A stretch of 36,203 nt of DNA from Actinomycetota bacterium (GCA_019639095.1 JAHBSN010000006.1:1-36203), one strand, 5' to 3'. Positions 26,689-34,435 are shown, numbered from the stretch's first letter. Made by a program: numbers and translations. The notes: a model not told the origin generated them from the sequence alone.

Positions 26689-27735
26689 ATGGACGAGAAC
26701 GTCGACGATCCGGTGCTCCAGCAGGTGCCGCTGGGGCCGCAGTGGCCCACGGTGGACCCGTTCCTCTTCTGCGCCCACCACCTCGATCGCTACCCCGCCG
26801 GCGACGACCGCCTCGGACCGGCGGTGCCGCTCCACGGGCGCCAGATCGGGTCCGACTTCGCCGGGATCGACGGCTGGAACATGTACCACGGCGACGTCGT
26901 GCCCGGCTTCCCCCAGCACCCCCACCGCGGGTTCGAGACGGTCACGTTCGTGCGCCGCGGCCTCATCGACCACGCCGACTCGCTGGGCGCCACCGCCCGC
27001 TTCGGCCGCGGCGACGTGCAGTGGCTCACCGCCGGCGGCGGCGTGGTGCACTCGGAGATGTTCCCGCTCACGAACCCCGACGGCCCCAACGACCTCCAGC
27101 TGTTCCAGATCTGGCTGAACCTGCCGGCCGAGGACAAGCTCGTCGACCCCTACTTCACGATGCTGTGGGCCGAGGACATCCCCCGCGTGGTCCGCACCGA
27201 CGCCGAGGGCCGAACCGTGGAGCTGACCGTGATCGCCGGCGACACCGAGGGCGTCACCCCGCCCGCGCCACCGCCGAGCTCGTGGGCCTCGCGCCCCGAG
27301 TCCGACCTCGCCATCTGGCACCTCGCCCTCGACGACGGCGCCTCCTGGGAGCTCCCGCCGGCCGCAGGCGCCGACACCATCCGCACGATCTACGTGTTCG
27401 AGGGCCGGGGCGTCTCCATCGGCGGCCACGGCGTCGACGGCGACACCGGCGCCCTCGTCCGCTGCGACCGGCCGGTCGCCCTCACGGCCGAGCGAGGGTC
27501 CGCCGAGGTGCTCGTGCTCCAGGGCCGGCCCATCGGCGAGCCGGTGGCGCGCTACGGCCCGTTCGTGATGAACACCGAGGACCAGCTGTCGCAGGCGTTC
27601 GAGGACTACCGCGCCACCGGGTTCGGCGGCTGGCCCTGGGACGTCGACGCCCCGCACCACGGGCCCACCAAGGGCCGCTTCGCCCGCCACGCCGACGGGC
27701 GCGTGGAGGAGCGCAGCCCCTCAGCCGCTCGCTGA
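26689..27735 (+). CDS. Pirin-family bicupin protein
   Basis: 348 residues from ATG 26689. The N-terminal cupin has the pirin metal site FPQHPHRGFETVTFVRRG (about 76-93) and WLTAGGGVVHSEMF (about 113-126). The C-terminal pirin domain ends with VLQGRPIGEPVARYGPFVMN and a FEDYRATGFGGWPW segment. Pirins bind Fe or another metal; characterised members include quercetin dioxygenases and redox-responsive regulators, so the activity here is open. It is divergent from the biuret operon regulator with 134 bases between starts, and convergent with the PAP2-like gene, whose stop region it overlaps by 15 bases (27721-27735). Confidence 0.9.
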   Translation: MDENVDDPVLQQVPLGPQWPTVDPFLFCAHHLDRYPAGDDRLGPAVPLHGRQIGSDFAGIDGWNMYHGDVVPGFPQHPHRGFETVTFVRRGLIDHADSLGATARFGRGDVQWLTAGGGVVHSEMFPLTNPDGPNDLQLFQIWLNLPAEDKLVDPYFTMLWAEDIPRVVRTDAEGRTVELTVIAGDTEGVTPPAPPPSSWASRPESDLAIWHLALDDGASWELPPAAGADTIRTIYVFEGRGVSIGGHGVDGDTGALVRCDRPVALTAERGSAEVLVLQGRPIGEPVARYGPFVMNTEDQLSQAFEDYRATGFGGWPWDVDAPHHGPTKGRFARHADGRVEERSPSAAR

Positions 27736-28569
27736 GAGCACCTCGTCGACCGACCCGGCGGGCTCCTCGGCGGGGGGCCCGCCGAGGACGGCCACCCGGC
27801 GCCGGCGCACCACGGTGTCGATCCGCAGCGCCACGCCGAGCAGGGCGATGGCCACGATGCCGTCCATCCACCAGTGGTTGCCGGTGGCCGACACGACGAT
27901 GATCGTGAGCACCACGTGCAGCAGCGCCAGCCAGCGCCACCGGCTGGTGCTGGCGGCCACCACCCCGAACGACACCACCGCCGCCCACCCCACGTGGATC
28001 GAGGGCATGGCGGCGAACTGGTCCGACACGCCCGTGCCCACCGGTCCGTAGATGTTGAGCCCGTACCGGGTGGAGAGGTCGACGTAGCCCAGGTCGCCGA
28101 GGAACCGCGGCGGGGCCACCCGGATGAACCGGATCACCAGGCAGAACCCGGTGAGGATGGCCAGCGCGTTGCGCCAGCGGGCGAAGTGCTCGCGATGGCG
28201 CACGAACAGCCACACGAGGAATCCGAGCAGCATCGGCACGTGGAGCGTGGCGTAGTACGTGTTGGCCAGCCGGGCGAGCGTGTCGTGCTCCAGGAACCAC
28301 TGCTGGAGGCTGAGCTCGGTGGGCAGGTGCAGGGTGTGCTCGAGGTCGACGATCTGTCGGGCCCGATCCACCGCACCCTCGTCCTGGGCGAGGGGCAGCT
28401 TCCGGGCCACGCGCCACACCGAGTAGAGGCCGGCGATGATGGCGAACTCGGTGGCGGCCTGGCCGACGGCCGCCCGCCAGCCGTCGAGGTCGCGCCGGCG
28501 CAGGGCGAGCGCGAGCAGGCCCGAGAGCGCCGCCGCGATCGCGGCCTGGTCCCACGTCGGCCAGTTCAC
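27721..28569 (-). CDS. PAP2-superfamily membrane protein
   Basis: 282 residues from GTG 28569 with about six membrane segments (near 9-24, 39-54, 108-124, 135-150, 189-210 and 214-250). The phosphatase motifs are present: VIRFIRVAPPRFLGDLGYVD region, AMPSIHVGWA (second motif, with catalytic-type His) and GNHWWMDGIVAI (third motif, His and Asp). This set matches the PAP2_3 group that includes inositol phosphoryl transferases and lipid phosphatases acting at the membrane surface. The substrate is unknown. It is divergent from the RpiR-type regulator (63 bases apart), which could control it. Confidence 0.85.
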   Translation of the reverse strand: MNWPTWDQAAIAAALSGLLALALRRRDLDGWRAAVGQAATEFAIIAGLYSVWRVARKLPLAQDEGAVDRARQIVDLEHTLHLPTELSLQQWFLEHDTLARLANTYYATLHVPMLLGFLVWLFVRHREHFARWRNALAILTGFCLVIRFIRVAPPRFLGDLGYVDLSTRYGLNIYGPVGTGVSDQFAAMPSIHVGWAAVVSFGVVAASTSRWRWLALLHVVLTIIVVSATGNHWWMDGIVAIALLGVALRIDTVVRRRRVAVLGGPPAEEPAGSVDEVLSASG

Positions 28570-28632
28570 GTCGTGGCAGCCTGCCGAACCGGCTCCGTTC
28601 CATCAACCCGCGCCAGGTGCCAGGATCCCGGC

Positions 28633-29475
28633 GTGGACGTGGCCGAGCTGATCCGAGCCAACCGGGACGTGCTCTCCCCCGCCGAGCGTCGGGTGGCCGA
28701 TGTGGTGCTGGGCGACCCGCACGCGGTGGCCTTCGGCACCGTGGCGTCGGTGGCGAAGGCGGCCCGCACCAGCGGCGGCAGCGTGGTGCGCCTCGCCGCC
28801 CGGCTCGGACTCGACGGCTTCGCCGCCCTCCAGGAGCGGGTGCGGGCCGACCTCACCCCCGAGCGCCGGCGGGCCGCCGAGCGCATCCGCGAACCCCTGG
28901 ACAACGATCTGCTGGCCCGCGCGCTGGAGGTGGCGGCCGAATCGGTGCTGTCCACGCTCGACCGGGTGGACCGAGCCGACTTCGACGCCGCCGTCGGCCT
29001 GCTCGCCGCCCGGTCTCGCACCGTGTACGTGCTGGCGGCCGACGCCTCGCAGGGCATCGGGGCCCAGTTCGCCACCGAGCTGGCGATGCTGCGTCGCGGC
29101 GTGGTCGAGGTGCACGGCACCGAGGTGGCGGTGAGCCGGGCCATGGCCCTGCTGGCCCCGGGCGACGTGGTGGTCACGCTCGACCTGCCCCGCCACGACC
29201 GCTGGCTCCTCGCCGCGCTCCACCAGGCGAAGGCCGGCGAGGCCCGCATCGTGGCGCTCACCGCCTCGCCGCTCTCCCCGTTGGCCGCCCACGCCGAGCT
29301 GGCCTTCACGATCGCCTCCGAGAACGCCGGGCCGTTCGACTCCCACCTCGCCGCGCTGGCCCTGCTCGAGGCGCTGGTGGCGGGGGTGGCCGAGCGGCTG
29401 CGGTCGTCGGCCACCGACCGACTGGAGCGCATCGAGGCGGCGTGGCGCGAGTCGGGCGCGCTCGCCGACGAGTAG
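28633..29475 (+). CDS. RpiR-family transcriptional regulator with SIS domain
   Basis: 280 residues from GTG 28633. The N-terminal RpiR helix-turn-helix (about 1-75) shows LSPAERRVADVVLGDPHAVAFGTVASVAKAARTSGGSVVRLAARLGLDGFAAL, the classic arrangement. The SIS domain (about 115-250) follows, with VYVLAADAS, MALLAPGDVVVTLDLPRHDR and ARIVALTASPLSPLA. SIS domains bind sugar phosphates in most regulators. A CAGGAT hexamer six bases before the GTG is a weak -10 box. Downstream, 62 bases away, the oxygenase gene has a GGAACG-AA-CGTTCC palindrome at its promoter; the GGAA/TTCC arms resemble RpiR operators, so local control is plausible. Longer upstream frames run antisense over the PAP2-like gene. Confidence 0.9.
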   Translation: MDVAELIRANRDVLSPAERRVADVVLGDPHAVAFGTVASVAKAARTSGGSVVRLAARLGLDGFAALQERVRADLTPERRRAAERIREPLDNDLLARALEVAAESVLSTLDRVDRADFDAAVGLLAARSRTVYVLAADASQGIGAQFATELAMLRRGVVEVHGTEVAVSRAMALLAPGDVVVTLDLPRHDRWLLAALHQAKAGEARIVALTASPLSPLAAHAELAFTIASENAGPFDSHLAALALLEALVAGVAERLRSSATDRLERIEAAWRESGALADE

Positions 29476-29484
29476 CCCGGCAAG

Positions 29485-29531
29485 CGGAACGAACGTTCCG
29501 GTCTTGACCACGACTGGAACAGTTGTATCGT
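29485..29531 (+). promoter_or_regulatory. Operator and promoter of the 2-oxoglutarate oxygenase gene
   Basis: CGGAACG-AA-CGTTCCG (29485-29500) is an inverted repeat with perfect 7-base arms. It is followed by -35 TTGACC (29504-29509), a 16-bp spacer and -10 TATCGT (29526-29531), six bases before ATG 29538. This is the most complete promoter in the window and predicts a leaderless transcript controlled by a regulator bound just upstream of -35. Confidence 0.65.
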
Positions 29532-29537
29532 GGCGGG

Positions 29538-30533
29538 ATGCTGCTCGACGCCACGCACCACCCGGTGCCCGAGATCGCCACGGTCCCCGGCGACTGGGCC
29601 GCGCTCGTGGCCCGGTCGCACCTCGTGGCCGAGGGCGCGCCCGTCGACGAGGCGCTCGTCGACCTCGCCGGTGCGTCGCGCCGCCTCCTCCCCCCCGCCG
29701 TCCGCCGGGCCCTGGCCGACCTCCTGGTCGACCCGGGCCCGGCCGGTGCGGTGCTCCTCACCGGCGTCCCCACCGGCGAGCTGCCGGCCACGCCCGAGCG
29801 CCCCACGGCGCCGGTGGCCAAGGACCGCCTCAGCGAGCTGGTGCTGCTCACGGTGGCCCGGGCGCTCGGCGAGCCGGTCGGCTACCGGCCCGAGCACGGC
29901 GGCGCCACGGTCCAGAACCTGCTGCCCGTGCGCGGCACCGAGGCCACCCAGACCTCCACCTCGTCCGCCGTGGACCTCGAGTTCCACACCGAGACCGCGT
30001 TCCACCCGCACCGGCCCCACCACCTGCTGCTCACCTGCCTCCGCAGCGACTCGGCGGCCAGCACCTACCTCTGCAGCGTCCGCGAGGTCCTGCCGCACCT
30101 GACCGCCCGCGAGCGCGCCGTGCTCGCCGAGCCGCGCTTCCGCACGCGGGTGGACGAGTCCTTCGGCGGCACCCCCGCCACCCCGCCCGGCCCGCCGGTG
30201 GCGGTCCTCCAGGGCGATCCGGCCTCGCCCACCCTGCTCTTCGACGCCGACCTCATGGACGGCACCGATCCCGAGGCCGACGCCGCCCTGCGCCGCCTCG
30301 CCGCCGTGGCGCTCGAGCGCCGACTCGCCGTGGTCCTCCAGCCGGGCGACCTGCTGGTGGTCGACAACCACGCCTGCATCCACGGGCGCAGCTCGTTCGC
30401 CGCCCGCTACGACGGCACCGACCGGTGGCTGCAGCGCGCCTTCGTGGTGGACGACCTGGCGTCGAGCGCCCCACACCGCACCGGACGCACGATCGACCTC
30501 GACCTGACCGTCGGCCGCCACCCCGTGGCCTGA
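29538..30533 (+). CDS. Fe(II)/2-oxoglutarate-dependent oxygenase, clavaminate synthase/AsnO type
   Basis: 331 residues from ATG 29538. The jelly-roll oxygenase motif is complete: LEFHTETAFH gives His150 and Glu152 as iron ligands, NHACIHGRSSF gives the distal His282, and DRWLQRAFV places Arg296 fourteen residues later for 2-oxoglutarate binding. The HxE (not HxD) form and the motif spacing match asparagine oxygenase AsnO, arginine hydroxylase VioC and clavaminate synthase. The predicted reaction is beta-hydroxylation or a related oxidation of a free or carrier-bound amino acid. No peptide synthetase or other biosynthetic gene is nearby, so the substrate is open. An in-frame TTG at 29523 would overlap the -10 box and was rejected. 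Confidence 0.87.
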   Translation: MLLDATHHPVPEIATVPGDWAALVARSHLVAEGAPVDEALVDLAGASRRLLPPAVRRALADLLVDPGPAGAVLLTGVPTGELPATPERPTAPVAKDRLSELVLLTVARALGEPVGYRPEHGGATVQNLLPVRGTEATQTSTSSAVDLEFHTETAFHPHRPHHLLLTCLRSDSAASTYLCSVREVLPHLTARERAVLAEPRFRTRVDESFGGTPATPPGPPVAVLQGDPASPTLLFDADLMDGTDPEADAALRRLAAVALERRLAVVLQPGDLLVVDNHACIHGRSSFAARYDGTDRWLQRAFVVDDLASSAPHRTGRTIDLDLTVGRHPVA

Positions 30534-30598
30534 CACCGCCGCGCCGCCCGCCCGTCACCGGGTGGACCGGTGTCCGACACCGGCCAGAGGGGAGCGGG

Positions 30599-30604
30599 TA
30601 CCGT
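30599..30604 (+). promoter_or_regulatory. -10 box suggesting an ATC start for the PhoX-like gene
   Basis: TACCGT ends six bases before the ATC at 30611, exactly the spacing seen at other leaderless genes here (for example 29526-29531 to ATG 29538). The twin-arginine signal begins two codons later. Confidence 0.45.
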
Positions 30605-30610
30605 CGCCGC

Positions 30611-32077
30611 ATCGACCGACGACGCTTCCTCCGGGGCGCGATCGTCGCCGGAGCCGGTGGTGCGGTGCTGCCCACCCTGGCCATGGCGACGGCCGGTGCC
30701 CAGACCGCCCAGCCCGGCGAGAGCCCCTACGGGCCCCTGGCCGACACCCCCGACGAGAACGGCCTGCTCCTGCCCGAGGGCTTCACCTCGCGGGTGGTCG
30801 CCACGTCCGGGGAGAAGGTGCTCGGCACCACCCTCACCTGGCCCGCCTACCCCGACGGCGCCGCCTGCTTCCCGGTGCCCGAGGACGACGACGGCGGCTG
30901 GATCTACGTCTGCAACAGCGAGGTCTTCACCTTCGTGGTGCCCGACGCCGGGGGCGTGAGCGCCATCCGCTTCGACGCCGACGGCGACGTGGTGGCGGCC
31001 TACCCGATCCTGCGGGGCAGCAACTCGAACTGCGCCGGCGGGCCGACGCCGTGGGGGACCTGGCTGTCGGGCGAGGAGTCGCCCGACGAGAAGGGCCGCA
31101 TCTGGGAGTGCGACCCCACCGGCGAGCAGGAGGCCGTGGCCCACCTCGCCATGGGCCTGTTCGCCCACGAGGCGGCGGCGGTGGACCCCGAGGGCAAGGC
31201 CGTCTACCTCACCCAGGACAACCCCGCGGGCCTGCTGTACCGGTACACGCCCACCAACTACCCCGACCTGCGCACCGGCCTGCTCGAGGCGGCGCTCGTG
31301 GCCGACGACGGCGCCGTCACCTGGGCCGAGGTCCCCGACCCCTCGGCCGCCTCCACGCCCACCCGAGACCAGGTCCCGGGTGCGGCGGTGTTCCCCGGGG
31401 GCGAGGGCATCTGGTACCACGACGGCTTCGTCTACTTCACCACCAAGTACGACCACTCCGTGCACTCGATCGACCTGGCCGAGCAGCGCCACCGGGTGAT
31501 CTGGAAGGGCGACCCCGACCGCCTCGGCGTGGAGGGCGCGGTGCTCTCGGGCGTCGACAACATCACCGTCGACGACGGCAGCGGCGACCTGTTCGTGGCC
31601 GAGGACGGCGGGAACATGGAGGTCGTGATGATCACGCCCGATGGCGCGGTAGCCCCCTTCGTCCGCATCACCGGCGACGGCCAGGAGGGCTCGGAGGTCA
31701 CCGGTCCCTGCTTCAACCCCGCCGGCGACCGGCTCTACTTCAGCAGCCAGCGCGGGCCGACCCCAAAGGCGGTCAGCGAGATCATCCCGGGGGCTGGCAT
31801 CACCGAGAAGCTGGGCGGCATCACCTACGAGGTGACCGGGCCCTTCCGGGGCGCGAAGGCCAAGGCGGAGGCGGCGGCGGGCTCCACCACCACGGTCCCG
31901 TCGCCGGTCGACACGCTGGGCGAGGCGGGCGGGACCGACGAGAGGAGCGGGTCGGGATCCGACGACGACAACACGCCGCTGCTCATCGGCGGTGGGGTGG
32001 TCGTGGTGGCGGCGGCGGCCGGCGGGCTCATCGCCGTGCGCCGGCGCCGCAACGCCGAAGGCGACCCCACGCTCTGA
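30611..32077 (+). CDS. Tat-exported PhoX/DUF839-like beta-propeller protein, C-terminal anchor
   Basis: About 488 residues if read from ATC 30611. The N-terminus IDRRRFLRGAIVAGAGG is a twin-arginine signal, with cleavage near AGAQT. The beta-propeller (about 40-420) carries DUF839/PhoX-type blocks: NCAGGPTPWGTWLSGEES, EKGRIWECDP, GLFAHEAAAVDP, YLTQDN-LYRYTP and LFVAEDGGNMEVVMI. PhoX enzymes are calcium/iron phosphatases; whether this relative is active is uncertain. A Ser/Thr/Asp linker and one membrane span (about 455-478) with an RRRR tail anchor it. No ATG, GTG or TTG lies in frame between the previous gene and the Tat motif. The choices are ATC 30611, supported by the -10 box, or a CTG at 30530 overlapping the oxygenase stop. 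A sequencing error at the start cannot be excluded. Confidence 0.8.
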   Translation: MDRRRFLRGAIVAGAGGAVLPTLAMATAGAQTAQPGESPYGPLADTPDENGLLLPEGFTSRVVATSGEKVLGTTLTWPAYPDGAACFPVPEDDDGGWIYVCNSEVFTFVVPDAGGVSAIRFDADGDVVAAYPILRGSNSNCAGGPTPWGTWLSGEESPDEKGRIWECDPTGEQEAVAHLAMGLFAHEAAAVDPEGKAVYLTQDNPAGLLYRYTPTNYPDLRTGLLEAALVADDGAVTWAEVPDPSAASTPTRDQVPGAAVFPGGEGIWYHDGFVYFTTKYDHSVHSIDLAEQRHRVIWKGDPDRLGVEGAVLSGVDNITVDDGSGDLFVAEDGGNMEVVMITPDGAVAPFVRITGDGQEGSEVTGPCFNPAGDRLYFSSQRGPTPKAVSEIIPGAGITEKLGGITYEVTGPFRGAKAKAEAAAGSTTTVPSPVDTLGEAGGTDERSGSGSDDDNTPLLIGGGVVVVAAAAGGLIAVRRRRNAEGDPTL

Positions 32078-32092
32078 TCCCGCACCGCCGGC

Positions 32093-33073
32093 TCAGGGCT
32101 GGTGGGCCTCGCCGGAGTCGGCGCTGATCCGCAGGCCGCTGGCGTCCACGGCCTCGAAGTCCGACCCCTCGATGGTGCGCAGGGCCTGGAGGGCGTCGTT
32201 GTCCCATCGCTCGTCGGGCACGCCGCTCATGAACCAGGCCGAGCCGTTGTCGGCCACCACCGCGCCGTAGGTCTGCAGGGCGACGACGATCGGCCGGACC
32301 TGGGCCGGGTAGGCGGCGGGGTCCACCGATGCCTTGAGGCGGAACCGCTCCCCCATGGCCGGCGCGTTGGCGTCGCTCGTGGACCCGGCCTGGTGGCGGG
32401 CGGGCCAGAGGTAGGCGCGGCGGGACGTGGGCACCGTGATCCGGATGGCGTGGTCCACGGTGCCCGACGCCACCTCGTCGTAGCGGACCAGGCCGGGGAG
32501 GATCGGCAGCCCGGCCGCGTCGGCCGAGGTCCACCCCGCCGGGCGCAGGGCGTTCGACCGGAGGTCCCACGTGGCGCCCGAGCCGGCGTGCCAGGAGCCG
32601 TCGGCCTGCGGGTGGGCGTCGTAGAGCTCGTGGAGGCGGCAGGTCCCCCGGTCGACGATCAGGATGTGGCGGTCCCCGTCGGCGTCGGGACCGCCCTCGA
32701 TCGGGGCGTCGGCCGGCACCGGGTAGGGGCCGGGGTCGCTCTCGTCGTCGTAGTCGAAGGTGACCTCCACCGGCGCCTGGCCGGCGGGCACCACCACGTA
32801 CGGGATGCCGATGGGACCGCCGTCCCAGAGCCCCGAGCCGAAGTCGGCCTTGAGCCCGGCGTGCGCCCCGACGGCGGCCACGAGGTTCGACGAGTTCGCC
32901 CGCACGGGCAGCGCCCGCACGTCGGCGTGCCAGTGCGACGTGGCCGGGAACATCGGGCAGTCGGTGCCCGGCACGGTGGGGTTGCAGCTGGTGAGGACGG
33001 TGGCCACGAGGAGCGCGGCGGCGGCCGTGCCCACCCGACGGAAGGTGCGTGGGAGGTCGACCGATGCCCGCAT
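32093..33073 (-). CDS. Conserved secreted lipoprotein of unknown function
   Basis: 326 residues from ATG 33073. A lipoprotein signal ends VATVLTSC (Cys30). The mature part shows well-defined motifs: NSSNLVAAVGAHAGLKADFG, GGPIGIPYVVVP, DESDPGPYPVPADAPIEGG, DRHILIVDRGTCRLHELYDA, RPAGWTSADAAGLPILPGLVRYDE, FRLKASVD and VVADNGSAWFMSG. I recall proteins with this motif set from several phyla, all unnamed. Many acidic, aromatic and Gly residues suggest a carbohydrate-active or metal-binding fold, but no catalytic assignment can be made. A TAGACC -10 box (33084-33079, minus strand) lies five bases before the ATG, with a palindrome of the GAATCTGC family just upstream. Its stop is 16 bases from the PhoX-like gene's stop (convergent). 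Confidence 0.8.
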   Translation of the reverse strand: MRASVDLPRTFRRVGTAAAALLVATVLTSCNPTVPGTDCPMFPATSHWHADVRALPVRANSSNLVAAVGAHAGLKADFGSGLWDGGPIGIPYVVVPAGQAPVEVTFDYDDESDPGPYPVPADAPIEGGPDADGDRHILIVDRGTCRLHELYDAHPQADGSWHAGSGATWDLRSNALRPAGWTSADAAGLPILPGLVRYDEVASGTVDHAIRITVPTSRRAYLWPARHQAGSTSDANAPAMGERFRLKASVDPAAYPAQVRPIVVALQTYGAVVADNGSAWFMSGVPDERWDNDALQALRTIEGSDFEAVDASGLRISADSGEAHQP

Positions 33074-33094
33074 GCGGTGGTCTACGGCACCTCG

Positions 33095-33120
33095 GCGACG
33101 AATCTGCACCGATTCGTCGC
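33095..33120. repeat. GAATCTGC-family inverted repeat, copy 3 (diverged)
   Basis: GCGACGAATC-TGCACC-GATTCGTCGC has perfect 10-base arms. The centre AATCTGCACCGATT differs from the 15746 copy at two positions (AATCTGCGCAGATT). It lies 22 bases upstream of the start of the orphan lipoprotein gene, about where its -35 region should be, and within the gap to the aminotransferase stop. Confidence 0.75.
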
Positions 33121-33167
33121 GCCGGGCGACGATCCGGGCCGATCGGCCCATGAGGTCCCCCAACGCC

Positions 33168-34379
33168 TCAGGGCACCTCGAGGGTGCGGGCGAGGCGGCG
33201 GACGGCCTCGGCGAGGTCGGCGGGGGTGGCGGTGGCGAACGAGAGCCGGAGCGCGTGGCGGTGGGGGCGCTCCACGCCGAACGCGGCGCCGGGCACGAAC
33301 GCCACGCCGTGGTCCAGGGCCCGCCGCAGCAGCTCGCTCGTGTCGACGTCGCCACCCGTCCCCGACGAACCGGCCACCGTCGCCCACAGGAACATGCCCC
33401 CCTCGGGCGTGCGGAACGCCAGGCGGTCGCCGAGCTGGGCCCGGAGCTCGGCCATCAGCGCGTCGGCCTGCGCGTGGTAGCGGTCGCGCACGACGGCCAG
33501 GTGGGCATCGAACCACCCGTCGGGGCGGGTGACGAGGCGGTGCACCACCTGCTGCGACAGCGACCCGGTGTGGAGGTCGGCGGCCTGCTTGAGCACCACC
33601 ACGGCCCGGCTGAGCTCGGCCGGCGCCACCGCCCAGCCCACCCGCAGCCCCGGGCAGAGCATCTTCGACGTGGTGCCGAGCGAGATCACCCGGTCGCTCA
33701 GGTCGCGCAGCGGCGTGGGGCGCGAGCCGGCCCAGCGCAGGGTGCCGTAGGGGTCGTCGTCCACGATCCAGAAGCCGTAGCGCTCGGCCAGGTCGACCAG
33801 CGCCGCCCGGCGCTCGAGCGGCAGCGTCGCACCCGTCGGGTTGTCGAGGTCGGCCACCACGTAGACGAGCGTCGGGCGCAGGCCGTCGGCGAGGCGCGCC
33901 GCCAGGTCGTCGACCCGCAGCCCGTGGGCATCGCTCGCGATGCCGGCGAGCGTGGCCCCGGCGGCGCGGAACGCCTGGACCGCGCCCACGTAGCCCGGGT
34001 CGGCGAGGGCGATGACCTGGCCGGGATCGGTGGTGGCGCGCGCCAGCAGCTCCAACGCCTGCTGCGAGCCGTGGGTCACGGTGACCTCGTCGACCTCCAC
34101 GGCGTAGCGGTCCGCCACCCAGGTGCGCAGCGGACGGAACCCCTCGGTGGCGCCGTACTGGAGGGCGGCCTCGGCGTCGTCGGCCAGGACGTCGGCGGTG
34201 GCGGCGGCCAGCGCGGCCACCGGGAACGCCTCGGGGGTGGGCAGCCCGCCGGCGAGCGAGAGGACCTCGGGCCGCTCGGTGATCTCGAGGAGGTCGCGGA
34301 TGGCCGACGATCCCGTGCGGCCCACGGCGGCGGCGAGGGGGATGCGGGGCGGTGCGGCGGGGCCCGGGGACTTGACCAT
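33168..34379 (-). CDS. PLP-dependent aminotransferase (class I/II, 2-aminoadipate transaminase-like)
   Basis: 403 residues from ATG 34379. It has the fold-type I layout: LSLAGGLPTPEAFP (about 40-53), LQYGATEGFRPLR, THGSQQALELLAR, ADPGYVGAVQAF, DLDNPTGATLPLERR, VDDDPYGTLRW, and the Schiff-base lysine in SLGTTSKMLCPGLRVGW (Lys239). The sequence is typical of the LysN/ARO8-like branch that handles 2-aminoadipate, kynurenine or branched/aromatic amino acids; the substrate is undecided. It is divergent from a MocR regulator with 27 bases between starts. A CAGAGT hexamer eight bases before the ATG is a probable -10 box, lying inside one arm of the shared inverted repeat, so repression by the neighbour is likely. 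Confidence 0.93.
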   Translation of the reverse strand: MVKSPGPAAPPRIPLAAAVGRTGSSAIRDLLEITERPEVLSLAGGLPTPEAFPVAALAAATADVLADDAEAALQYGATEGFRPLRTWVADRYAVEVDEVTVTHGSQQALELLARATTDPGQVIALADPGYVGAVQAFRAAGATLAGIASDAHGLRVDDLAARLADGLRPTLVYVVADLDNPTGATLPLERRAALVDLAERYGFWIVDDDPYGTLRWAGSRPTPLRDLSDRVISLGTTSKMLCPGLRVGWAVAPAELSRAVVVLKQAADLHTGSLSQQVVHRLVTRPDGWFDAHLAVVRDRYHAQADALMAELRAQLGDRLAFRTPEGGMFLWATVAGSSGTGGDVDTSELLRRALDHGVAFVPGAAFGVERPHRHALRLSFATATPADLAEAVRRLARTLEVP

Positions 34380-34387
34380 GGCGGTGG

Positions 34388-34435
34388 ACTCTGGCAGAAG
34401 TGGATCATGGATCACAGGGCCACTTCGGCCAGAGT
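34388..34435. promoter_or_regulatory. Long inverted repeat at the MocR/aminotransferase divergent start
   Basis: The arm ACTCTGGCAGAAGTGG (34388-34403) is the reverse complement of CCACTTCGGCCAGAGT (34420-34435) except at one base, with a 16-base spacer. Arm centres are 32 bp apart, about three helical turns. The repeat covers both gene starts; the right arm lies within MocR codons 5-10. Confidence 0.7.

Noticed and set aside
29513-29527. Second KstR-like site (ACTGGAACAGTTGTA) at the oxygenase promoter
   Set aside because: The half-sites AAC and GTT are one base apart, not two, so it breaks the TNNAACNNGTTNNA consensus. It also overlaps the spacer of a clear -35/-10 promoter. Not counted as an operator.
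29523-29537. In-frame TTG start for the oxygenase
   Set aside because: It lies within the -10 region and adds five residues without family support; ATG 29538 fits the leaderless spacing.
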